DNA of 64,000 nucleotides from JAIBJN01 sp963748205 (lineage in GTDB: Bacteria; Actinomycetota; Thermoleophilia; Gaiellales; Gaiellaceae): NCBI GenBank assembly GCA_963748205.1, contig CAVVIB010000023.1:558001-622000 (forward strand), read 5' to 3'. Positions 44,080 through 56,000 of the stretch are shown here, in pieces (position 1 is the stretch's first letter; each line of letters opens with the position of its first letter). The position numbers were made by a program, and so were the translations under genes. The notes under the pieces are model-generated. The model searched no databases. It was not told the origin of the DNA and saw only the letters and a program-made list of their open reading frames with translations.

Positions 44080-47000
44080 CCGCGGCCGAAGATGCGGCGG
44101 AAGGCCCGGCCGATGCTGCGGAGGAGCCTGGCATCCCAGAAGAGCTCCTCGCTGGACTGGTCACCGCCGGGGGCGGCGCCGCCGCGGCGGGCGCGGAGGC
44201 CCGAGCCGATCGCGACCGAGAAGGCGGCCAGGAGGAGGCCGAAGCCGAGCTCCTGGCGGAGCTCCTTGATTCCGGCCTTCGAGGTTGCGGGGCGGTTCAG
44301 CGAGGGGATCTCGAAGCCGTCGGTGCTCTCGGTCGTCGGCGTCGTCTCGGGAGCCGGGCTCCCGACGCCGGCCGGAGCCGGGACGGGGACGTAGGCCACC
44401 GGGCCCGACGGCGGGACGAAGGAGCTCGGCGGAGGCGTCGTGCCGGGCGAGGTGGGCGGAACCGGGGTCACGGACGCCCGGCGCGCCTTCGGCTTGCCCT
44501 TGGAGACGACGAGGCCGATCTTCACGCCCGCGGGCTGGAGGTTGGCGAGCGTGCCCTTGATGACCTTGCCCTTCGGGACGGTCCTGGAGACCTTGTAGGA
44601 GATCCGGCCGAGCTTGAAGCCGCGCGTCTTGAGGGCCTTCATGGCGGCCGTCATCTTCAGCGTCGCGAGCTTCGGGACGACCTTCAGCACCTTCGTCTTC
44701 GCGCCGACGTTGCCGGCCTCGTCGACCGCGGCGACCTGGAAGCCGCGCTTGTCGATCAGCTTCAGCGCGCCGAGGGAGGCGGTGCGGGCCGAGCCGTCGA
44801 CGGTCTTCAGGAGCACGCCGTTCGCGTACACGCGGTAAGCCGAGACGAGACCGGAGTTGTCGCTCGCGGCCGTCCAGGAGAGCGAGAAGTTCTTGCCGGA
44901 GAGGACGCCCTTGAAGCCGCCGGGGATCGTCGGGGCCTGCACGTCGCGGAGGAGCGTGAAGATCGAGAGGTGGCGCGTGTGGATGCGGATGTTCGAGCCG
45001 TTGCGCTCGAAGCCGTCGCTCCAGGCGGCCGGGAGGCTCGCGCCGGGCATCTCGGCGATCGTCCGCCAGGCGCCGTTCTCGAAGGTCGCCGGGATGACGT
45101 TCGACGTCGTGTTGTCGATCTCGATCTGGAGCGGGAGGTCGAAGCTCGTCACGTTGCCGCCGTTGAGCGCCCAGTACGCGGTCACGTTCAGGACCTCGCT
45201 CGCCGACTGGAAGCCGCCCGAGACGCCGGTCGCCGGCTGCGGGTCGAGGCGAAGGACGAGCCAGTCGCTCGCGGGCGCGCCAGACCAGGCGCCGGCCGGG
45301 ACGGTCACGGTCGTCGTGTCGCTCGGCGAGCGCAGGGACATGGAGCGTCGCGGGCATGGAGTTCTTCTCGATGAAGGGGTAGTCGACCGTGGCGCCCGAC
45401 CAGGCCGTGAAGTGGATCCGGATGGGCTGGCGGTTGCCCGCCAGGTCCTCGAGCTCGCCGGCCAGCGTGTGGGGGCCGGCGCTGAAGGCCTGGGTGTAGG
45501 TGACGAGATTGCCGACGACGGTGGGCGCGGGGGCGGGCGAGCCGTCGAGCATCGCGTTGACGATGCCGGTGACGTCCTCGCTGGCGCTGATCTGGAGGGC
45601 GGCCGCGGCCGCGACGGTGGTGCCGTCGGACGGGACCGAGGACGAGATGCTCGGCTTCGTGTTGTCCACGCGCCGGTTGCCGAGGACCGGAGAGGTCGTC
45701 GAGTTGCCGGCGTTGTCGACCACGATCACGCGGAGGTCGTAGAGGCCGTCGGCGACGGTCGTGGTGTTCCACGAGGGAGCCACGGACGTCCAGGCGCCGA
45801 CACCCGCGAGGGAGCGCTGGTAGGAGATGCTCGCCACGCCCGAGCCCGTGTCGCTCGCGTTCGAGGTCAGCGAGACCGTCCCGCGCAGGTTCGCGCCGGG
45901 GTCGTCGAGGGTCGCGCCGGGCGCGGTGTTGTCGACGAGGCGGTCCTCGATCTCGGCGGAGGCGCTCGAGTTGCCCACGTTGTCGGTGACGACGATGCGC
46001 AGGTCGTAGAGGCCGTCGGCTGCGCCGGTCGTGTCCCAGCTGACCGAGTAGGGATCCGTCGTGTCCGTGCCGACCGACGTCCACGTGCCGGCGTTGGCCG
46101 GGGAGACCTGGAAGTCGACGCTCTGGACGCCGGCGCCCGTGTCGTTCGGCGAGGCCGAGAGGACGATCGTGCCGCGCAGGAACTGGCCGGGGTCGGCGAG
46201 GCCGCCGCCGGGCGCCGTCGCGTCGATCGTCCACGTGTGCGTCGCGGGAGTCGCGTCGACGTTGCCGGCCGGGTCGGTGGCGCGCACCTGGAAGGTGTGG
46301 CTGCCGTCGGCGAGGCCGGGGTAGGTCTGCGGGCTCGTGCACGGGCTCCAGGCGCCGCCGTCGATGCGGCACTCGAAGGTGGAGCCGGGCTCGTCCGCCG
46401 AGAACTCGAAGTCGGGGGAGGCGTCGCCGCTCGGGTGGGTCGGGGCGACGTCGATCGTCGTCTGCGGGGCGATCGTGTCGACCGTCCAGGTCCGGCTCGC
46501 GGGCGTCGGGTCGACGTTGCCCGCGGCGTCGCCGGCGCGCACCTGGAAGGTGTGGTTGCCCTCGGCCAGGCTCGAGTAGCTCTTCGGGCTGGCGCAGGGG
46601 CCCCAGGCGCCGCCGTCGAGGCGGCACTCGAAGGTCGCGCCGGGCTCGCTCGAGCTGAAGGTGAAGCTGGCGTTCGAGCTCGCGCTCGGGTCGGCCGGGC
46701 CGGAGTCGATCGTCGTCGCCGGGACGCTGCGGTCGACGGTCACGTCGATCACGTCGGCGCCCGTGTTGTAGGCCGCGTCGGTCGCGACGGCGCGCAGCGC
46801 GCGGTTGCCGTCGGCGTCGAGCGGCCAGGAGCCCTCGAACGGTGCGGCCGCGTCGGTCCCCAGGGAGACCCAGGAGCCGGTGCCGCACGCCGCGGAGGCG
46901 TCGGAGCAGCGGAAGAACTCCACGCTCGTCACGTCGCCGTCGGGCGTCGTGGCGACGATCGTGTACGGGTCGGAGTCGGACGCGTTGACCGCGCCGGACG

Positions 47001-50000
47001 GCTGGGTGATCTGGACGCTCGGGGCGCCGGCGTCGACGAGCCAGGTGTAGGACTCGGGCGTCGACTCCTGGTTGCCCGCCTGGTCGGTCGCGCGGACGGA
47101 GAACGTGTGGCTGCCGTCGGCGAGCGCCGGGGTGGTCGCCGGGCTCGTGCACGCCGCCCAGGCGCCGCTGTCGACGCGGCACTGGAAGGTGGAGCCGGCC
47201 TCGTTCGCCGAGAACTCGAACGTCGGGGTGGGGTTGTTGGACGGGTCGGCGGGGACGACCGAGAAGGAGCTCTCGGGCGCGACCGTGTCGACCGTCCAGG
47301 TGTGGGCCGCCGGGCTGGCGTCGACGTTGCCGGCCTCGTCGGTGGCGCGCACGGAGAACGTGTGGCTGCCGTCGGAGAGGAGGCCGATCGTCTCGGGATC
47401 CGAGCAGGAGGCCCAGGCGCCGGTGTCGAGCTTGCACTCGAACGTGGACTGGGGCTCGCTCGCGGAGAACCTGAAGGTGGGTGCGTCGTCGTTGGACGGG
47501 TCGGCCGGGACGTCGTCGAGGGTCGTGTTCGGGGCGGCCGTGTCGACCGTCCAGGCGTGGGTCGCCGGAGAGGGGTCGGCGTTGCCGGCCGGGTCGATCG
47601 CGCGCACCTCGAAGGTGTGGTTGCCGTCGGAGAGGCTCGTGTAGCTCTTCGGGCTGGTGCACGCGCTCCAGGCGCCGCCGTCGATGCGGCACTCGAAGGT
47701 CGCGCCGGCCTCGTTCGAGGAGAACTCGAAGGACGGGGAGGCGTCGCCCGACGGGTCGTCCGGCGAGACGTCGATCGTCGTCTGCGGCGGCACGACGTCA
47801 ACCTTGACCGTGCTCGTCGGGAGCGTGTAGATGGCCTCGTTGCCGACGCGGTCGGAGACGCGGTAGCGGTAGCGGACACAGGTGTTGGAGGGGACGTTGT
47901 CCGGGCTCGTGACCGGGGTCCAGCCGCCCACGAACGGGGCGCAGACGCCGGCGGTCAGCGCCGAGGTGCGCCGCTCGAGGGCGCCCGAGCCGGAGTCGAG
48001 GCCGGAGATCGCGTCGGTGCCGCCGTCGAAGACGATCGTGACCACGCCGTCGGCGTCGTAGCCGTCGGGGTAGGAGACGGAGCCGCCGGTGGGCGCTGCC
48101 GCATCCGGGGTGACCGTGAACGTGTCGCTCGCCGTCAGGCCGGCCGCGTCGTGCGCGGTCACGGTCTGGGAGCCGCTCAGGTCGTCGAGGTCGTAGGTCG
48201 CCGAGTACGGGCTCGAGGAGTCCTCGACGCCGTTCGGGAAGACCATCTTGTCGATGCCCGAGCCGGCGTCCGAGCTCGTCGCGGAGACGCCGAACGTCGC
48301 GTTCTCGGCCGGGTTGACGAAGATCTCGCCGCCCGAGACGTGCGCGTACGGGGTCGACTCGTTGAGCGAGATCGCGGGCGCCGCCGGGTCGGTCTTGTCG
48401 ATCCGGATCGTCGCGAAGGCGGTGCGGACGGGCTCGACGTTGCCGACGTGGTCGACCGAGAAGTAGCGGATCGTGTAGACGCCGTCGTCGGTGAGGACGA
48501 TCGAGGTGCCCTCGGGCGAGCTCGTCGTCGGGACGCTGCCGTCGGTCGTGTAGTAGGTCGCCGCCACGCCCGAGCGCGCGTCGCTCGGCGAGAGGGTCAC
48601 CGTCACCGGCGCCGTCTTCCAGCTCGAGCCGATCGTGGCCGTGTCGTCCGTCGTCGACGGAGCGGTCACGTCCTCGCGGACGTTGAACTGGGAGTCGGCC
48701 GTGTTGCCGGCGCGGTCGTGCGCCGTGACCGTCTGGTAGCCGAGCAGGTCGTCGAAGTCGTAGGTGGCCGCGTAGGGGGCGCTCGTGTCGTCCACGCCGT
48801 TCGGGAACGCGACCTTGCCGATGCCGGAGACCGCGTCGGAGGCGGTGGCCTGCACCTGGAACGTGCCCGACTGGTCGGTGTTGAGGAAGATCTCGGTGCC
48901 GTTCACGTGCGCGTACGGGCTGGACTCGTCGAGGGTCAGCGCGGGCGCCGACGGATCGACGAGGTCGACCTTGACGACGTTGCCCGACGTGTGGACGGCC
49001 TCGTTGCCGACGCGGTCGGAGACGCGGTGGCGGTACTGGGCGCAGAGGCCGGAGGCGACCGTGTCCGGGCTCGTCACGGCCGTCCACGGGCCCGCGAACG
49101 CGTCGCAGGAGCCGTCGGAGAGGGCCGCGGTGCGCCGCTCGAGGACGGCCGAGCCGGGGGCGATGCCGGAGAGGGCGTCCGTGCCGGAGTCGACCACGAC
49201 CGTGACGTCGCCGTCGGCGTCGTAGCCGTCGGGGTAGGAGACGGAGCCGCCGGCGGGCGCAGCCGTGTCCGGCGTGACCGTGAAGGGGCTCGAGGCGGTC
49301 AGGCCGACGCCGTTGAAGGCGGTGACGGTCTGGGCGCCGCTGAGGTCGTCGAGGTCGTAGGTGGCCGAGTACGGGCTCGTGGAGTCGTCGGTCGGGCCGG
49401 GGAAGCGCACCTTGTCGATGCCCGAGTGCGCGTCCGAGCTCGTCGCGTCGACGTCGTACGTGCCGGTCTGGGCCGTGTTGACGAAGATCTCGCTGCCGGA
49501 GACGTGCGCGAACGGGCTCGACTCGGAGAGCGTCACGTTCGGGTGCCGCCGGGGCCGAGTTGTCGACCGTGACCGTGCGGGTGGCCGAGGTGAAGCTGTT
49601 GCCGGCGTCGTCGTTCGTGATGACGCGCAGGTCGTAGTCGCCGTCGGCGAGCGCGCTCGTGTTCCAGCTGACGGAGTAGGGGGCGTTCGCGTCCGTGCCG
49701 ATCGTCGTCCAGGCGCCGCCGCCCGCGGGCCGCCGCTGGAACTCCGCGGAGTCGACGCCGGAGCCGGCGTCCGCCGAGTTGGACTCGACGGCGAGCGTGC
49801 CGGTGACGAGGGCGCCGTTGGCCGGAGCGGTCAGCGCGCCGGTCGGGTTCGTCCGGTCGATCGTGACGTTGACGACGTCGGAGCCGGTGTTGCCGCTGCC
49901 GTCGGTCGCGACCGCGCGCAGCGCGCGGTTGCCGTCGGCGTCGATCGGCCACGAGGCGGAGTAGGGGGCGTTGGAGTCGACGCCGAGGGAGACCCACGAG

Positions 50001-53000
50001 CCGGCGCCGCAGTTCGCGCTCGCGTCGGAGCAGCGGAAGAGCTCGACCTGGTCGACGTCGCCGTCGGGGGTCGTCGCGGTGGCCGTGAACGGGTCGGGCG
50101 CAGCGCCGTTGACGAAGCCGGTGGGCGCCGTGATGGAGACGGTCGGGGCCGTGTTGTCGACGAGCACCGTGCGGGTCGCGGAGTTGAAGGTGTTGCCGGC
50201 CTCGTCGGTGGTGACGACGCGCAGGTCGTAGTCGCCGTCGTCGAGGGCGGTGGTGTCCCAGTCGACCGAGTAGGGCGCGCCCGAGTCCGTGTCGATCGTC
50301 GTCCAGGCGCCGCCGCCTGCGGGCCGGCGCTGGAACTCGGCGGAGGCGACGCCGGAGCCGGAGTCGGCCGAGTCCGAGGAGACGGCCACCGTGCCGGAGA
50401 GCTCGGCGCCGTCGGCGGGAGCGGTCAGCGACCCGGTCGGGTTCGTGTTGTCGACGAGCACCGTCTGTGCCGCGGAGTCGAGCGTGTTGCCGGCCTCGTC
50501 GGTCACGCGCACGAGGACGCGGACGTCGCCGTCGGCGGGCTGGCCCGACCACGTGACGCCGTAGTTCGGGCCCGTGCTCGAGGAGCCGATCGGCGTGGAC
50601 GGGGTGCAGGAGGTGCCCTCGCAGTAGAGGTAGGTCAGGGAGTCGACGCCGGAGCCCGCGTCCGCGGCCGAGCCGGTGAGCTGCTGGCCGTTGCGGATCG
50701 CATCCGGGAGCGTGTCGAGCGTCGCCGAGCTCGGGGCCGTGTTGTCGACGGTGACCGTGCGGGTCGCGGAGTTGAAGGTGTTGCCGGCCTCGTCGGTGGT
50801 GACGACGCGCAGGTCGTAGTCGCCGTCGGTCGAGGGCGGTGGTGTTCCAGTCGACCGAGTAGGGCGCGCCCGAGTCCGTGTCGATCGTCGTCCAGGCGCC
50901 GCCGCCTGCGGGCCGGCGCTGGAACTCGGCGGAGGCGACGCCGGAGCCGGAGTCGGCCGAGTCCGAGGAGACGGCGACCGAGGCGCCGCGCAGGGCCGCG
51001 CCGTCGGCGGGCGCCGTCAGCGAGCCCGTCGGGGCGGTGCCGTCGAAGGTGAACGTGCGGCTCACGGGCGTCTGGGCGTTGCCGGCCTCGTCCGTCGCGC
51101 GGACGCGCACGGTGTAGGCGCCGTCGGCCGAGAAGTTCGAGGCCGGGAAGGCACGCGACCAGTCGCCGGTCGCGAGGCCTGCGTTCGCCCACGTCTCGCT
51201 GCCGGCGGAGAAGGACGCGCCGTTCCAGTAGAGGCCCGTCGAGTCGCGCCGGATCGAGACCTCGACCGTGTCGACGCCGGAGCCGGCGGGGCCGTCGCCG
51301 TAGGTGCCGCAGAGGCCGCTCGTCGCGCAGCCGGCGTTCCAGCCCGCGACGTTGTACTCGCCGCCGGCGGCCGGGAAGCCGACCGTGGAGCTCGGGGCGG
51401 TCGTGTCGACCGTCCACGTGAAGCCCGCCGGGGTCGCGTCGGTGTTGCCCGCCGCGTCCGTGGCGCGCACCTGGAAGGTGTGGCTGCCGTCGGAGAGGCT
51501 CGTGTAGTTCTTCGGGCTGGTGCAGGCGCTCCAGGCGCCGCCGTCGAGGCGGCACTCGAAGGTCGAGCCGCCCTCGCTCCCGGAGAAGTCGAAGTCCGCG
51601 GAGGTCGAGGTCGTCGGGTCGGACGGGCTCGAGTCGAGCGTCGTCTGGGGCGCGACCGTGTCGAAGGTGAAGGTGCGGGTCGGGCCGCTCTCGGTGTTGC
51701 CTGCGTCGTCCGTCGCGCGGACGTGCAGGGTGTAGGAGCCGTCGGCCGGGAAGCCCGCCGCCGGGAAGGCGAACGACCAGTTGCCGCCGCCGAGCGTGGC
51801 CGAGAAGTAGGTCTCCGAGGCTGCGTCGAACGAGTCGCCGTCCCAGTAGAGGTCGCTGGAGACGCGCTTCAGCGAGACCTCGACGTCGGCGACGCCCGAG
51901 CCGGAGTCGGAGTGCGGGCCGCAGGCGCCGTTGGTCGCGCAGCCCGCGTTCCAGCCGGCCGCGTTGTACGAGGCGCCGGCGGCCGGGAAGGTGTAGAGGG
52001 CGCTCGGGTCGGTGTTGTCGATCCGGAAGGTCCGGGAGGGGCCGCTCTCGGTGTTGCCCGCGTCGTCGGTCGCGCGCACGTGGACCGTGTACTGGCCGTC
52101 GGCCGGGAAGTTGGCCGCGGGGAAGGCCAGCGACCAGTTGCCGCCCGCGCGGGTCGCCGTGACGTAGGTCTCGGAGGCGGCGTCGAACGAGTCGCCGTCC
52201 CAGTAGTTGCCGGCGCCCTGGCGGATGGAGACCTCGACCTCGGCGACGCCGGAGCCGGAGTCGGAGTGCGAGCCGCAGAGCCCGACGGTGGCGCAGCCCG
52301 CGTTCCAGCCGGCGACGTTGTACTCGCCGCTCGCGGCCGGGAAGGTGAAGAGCGCGCTCGGGTCGGTCGTGTCGATCGTGAAGGAGCGGCTCGAGGGCGC
52401 CTGCGCGTTGCCGACGGCGTCGGTCGCGCGCACGCGCACGGTGTACGTGTCGTCCGCGGGGAAGTCCGAGGCGTCGAGCGCGTACGCCCAGCTGCCGGCG
52501 GCGAGCGAGGCGTCGTTCCAGACCTCGGTCGCGCTGGAGAAGCCGGTGCCGTTCCAGTAGTTGCCGGTGCCGCGGCGGACGGAGACCTCGACGTCGGCCA
52601 CGCCGGAGCCGGTGCCGTCGCCGTAGGTGCCGCAGAGGCCCGCGGTGGCGCAGCCCGCATCCCAGCCGGCCGCGTTGTACTCGCCGCCGGAGGCGGGGAA
52701 GGTGGTCGCGGAGGTCGGCGCGGTCGTGTCGACGAGCCAGGTGAAGGAGGCGGGAGTCGAGTCCGTGTTGCCGGCCTGGTCGGTGGCGCGCACGTCGAAG
52801 GTGTGGCTGCCGTCGCTGAGGCTCGTGTAGTCCTTCGGGCTGGTGCAGGCGCTCCAGGCGCCGCCGTCGAGGCGGCACTGGAAGGTCGAGCCGGCCTCGC
52901 TCGAGGAGAAGTCGAAGTCGGCGTCCGCGCTGCCGGCCGGGTTCGACGGCGACGAGTCGATCGTCGTCTGCGGGGCCGTGGTGTCGTACGTGAAGGTCCG

Positions 53001-56000
53001 GCTCGAGGCGCTCTCGACGTTGCCCGCGACGTCGCGTGCCCGCACGCGCACCGTGTAGGCGCCGTCGGCGGGGAAGTCGGACGAGTCGAGCGCGAGCTCC
53101 CAGTCGCCGCCGGCGATGGTCGCGTCGTTCCAGACCTCGGTGCCGCTGGAGAAGCCGGTGCCGTCCCAGTAGTTGCCGCTGCCGCGGCGAACCGAGACCT
53201 CGACCTCGGCGACGCCCGTGCCGGCGCCGTCGCCGTAGGTGCCGCAGAGCCCGGGGTCGTCGCAGCCCGCGTCCCAGCCCGCGGCGTTGTAGCGCGCCGC
53301 GTCGGCGGGGAAGCGCACGGTCGAGCTCGGCGAGGTCGAGTCGTAGGCGAAGGTTCGCGTCGAAGGCGACTGCGTGTTGCCGGCGTCGTCCGTCGCGCGG
53401 ACGCGCACGGTGTAGCTGTCGTCGGCGGGGAAGGAGACGGCGCCGAGGCCGTACTCCCAGTCGCCGCCGGCGAGGGTGGCCTCGTTCCAGACCTCGGTGC
53501 CGCTCGTGAAGCCGGAGCCGTCCCAGTAGTCGCCGGTGCCGCGGCGGATGGAGACCTCGACCTTGACGACGCCGGAGCCGCTGCCGTCGTCGTAGGCGCC
53601 GCAGAGACCGGAGGTGGGGCAGCCCGCGTTCCACTCGGCGGTGGTGTAGCTGTCGCCGGCCGTCGGGAACGTGGCCGTGCTCGAGGGGTCGGTGGTGTCG
53701 ACGCTCCAGAAGATCGTCGCCGGGTTGCCGTCGGTGTTGCCCGCCGGGTCGGTCGCGCGGACGTCGAAGCTGTGGCTGCCGTCGGCCAGCCCGAGGTAGC
53801 TCTCGGGGCTGGTGCAGGCCGTCCAGGGGCCGCTGTCGATCGCGCACTCGAAGGTGGAGCCGGGCTCGTTCGAGGAGAAGTCGAAGCTCGAGTTGGGGGA
53901 GTTGGTCGGGTCGGGCTGGACCGAGTCGATCGACGTCTCGGGCTCCGTTGCGTCGAAGTCGAAGCTCCGGGAGGACGCGGTCTCGGTGTTGCCGGCGCGT
54001 CGCGGGCGCGCACGCGCACCGTGTAGCTGCCGTCGGCGGGGAAGGAGGTGGCGCCGAAGCCGTACTCCCAGTCGCCGCCGGCGAGCGTGGCGTAGTTCCA
54101 GACCTCGGAGGCGCTCGTGAAGCCGCTGCCGTCCCAGTAGTTGCCCGTGCCCTGCCGGATGGAGACCTCGACCTCGGCGACGCCGGAGCCGGCGCCGTCG
54201 TCGTAGGCGCCGCAGAGGCCGGCGGTGGCGCAGCCGGCGTCCCACTCGGCCGCGGTGTAGTTGCCGGAGGCGCGGGGAAGCCGGCGGTCGAGCTCGGGGC
54301 GGTCGTGTCGATGACCCAGGTGAAGCTCGCCGGGGAGGCGTCCTGGTTGCCGGCCGGGTCGGTGGCGCGCACGTCGAAGGTGTGGCTGCCGTCGGCGAGG
54401 CTGGTGTAGTCCTTCGGGCTGGTGCACGGGCCCCAGGCGCCGCCGTCGCGCCGGCACTCGAACGTGGAGCCGGGCTCGCTCGAGGAGAAGTCGAAGCTCG
54501 GGTCGGTCGACGCCGTCGGATCGGCCGGGCCGTCGTCGATGGTCGTCTGCGGGCGCCGTGGTGTCGTACGTGAAGGTGAGGCTCGACGGAGACGACGTGT
54601 TGCCGGCGACGTCGGTCGCGCGGACGCGCACGGTGTAGTTGCCGTCGGCGGGGAAGTCGGCCGCGTCGAGGGCGAGCTCCCAGTCGCCGCCGGCGATGGT
54701 GGCGTCGTTCCAGACCTCGGAGGCGCTGGAGAAGCCGGTGCCGTTCCAGTAGTTGCCGGTGCCGCGGCGGACGGAGACCTCGACCTCGGCGACGCCGGAC
54801 GTGGCGTCCGAGTAGGTGCCGCAGAGACCGCTCGTCGCGCAGCCCGCGTCCCAGCCGGCCGCGTTGTAGTCCTCGGCGCCCTGCGGGAAGTCGACCGCAG
54901 CGCTCGGAGCCGTCGCGTCGAAGGTGAACGTCCGGGCCGTCGGAGCCTGCGTGTTGGAGACGGCGTCCCGCGCGCGCACGCGCACGGTGTACGAGCCGTC
55001 GGCGGGGAAGCTGCCGGCGGGGAAGGCGTACGACCAGTTGCCGCCGCCGATCGTCGCGTCGTTCCAGACCTCGGTGCCGCTCGAGAAGCCGGAGCCGTCC
55101 CAGTAGTTGCCCGTGCCCTGGCGGATGGAGACCTCGACCTCGGCGACCCCGGAGCCGGTGCCGTCGCCGTAGGTGCCGCAGAGGCCGTTCGTGCCGCAGC
55201 CCGCGTTCCACTCGGCCGCCGTGTAGCTGCCCGAGGCAACCGGGAAGGTCGCGGCCGAGGTCGGCGCCGTCGTGTCGACGAGCCACGTGTAGCTCGCCGG
55301 GGAGGCGTCCTGGTTGCCGGCCGGGTCGGTGGCGCGCACGTCGAAGGTGTGGCTGCCGTCGGAGAGGCTCGCGTAGCTTTCGGGGCTCGTGCAGGCCGTC
55401 CAGGTGCCGCCGTCGATGCGGCACTGGAAGGTCGAGCCGCCCTCGCTCGACGAGAAGTTGAAGGTCGCGCCGGTCGCGCTCGTCGGGTTCGCCGGGGAAG
55501 AGTCGATCGTCGTCTGCGGCGCGGTGCGGTCGATCGTGAAGGTCCGGTTGCTCGGCGTCTCGACGTTGCCGGCGGCGTCCGTCGCGCGGACGCGGATGGT
55601 GTAGTTGCCGTCGGCCGGGAAGCTTGCCGCGGCGAAGGCATACGACCAGTTGCCGGTCGCGTAGGTTGCCGTGTTCCAGATCTCGGTGCCGCTGGAGAAG
55701 CCGGTGCCGTTCCAGTAGTTGCCGGTCCCCTGCCGGATGGAGACCTGGACGCCCTGGACTCCGGAGCCGCCGTCCGAGGCGGTGCCGCAGAGGCCGGTCG
55801 TGCCGCAGCCGGCGTTCCAGCCGGCCGTCGAGTACGTGGCCGAGGCCGCCGGGAAGGTCGTGGTCGACGAGGGCGCCGCGTTGTCGATCTTGTACGTGCG
55901 CGAGGGGCCGGTCTCGGTGTTGCCCGCGTCGTCGGTCGCGCGCACGTGAACCGTGTAGTCGCCGTCGGCCGGGAAGCTCGCTGCTGCGAAGGCCAGCGAC

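Noticed and set aside
44857..49572. 1,571-codon open frame on the plus strand opposite the giant gene
   Set aside because: It mirrors the repeat periodicity of the minus-strand protein, has low-complexity Arg/Gly/Val composition and no recognisable motifs. It is an antisense shadow favoured by high GC3.
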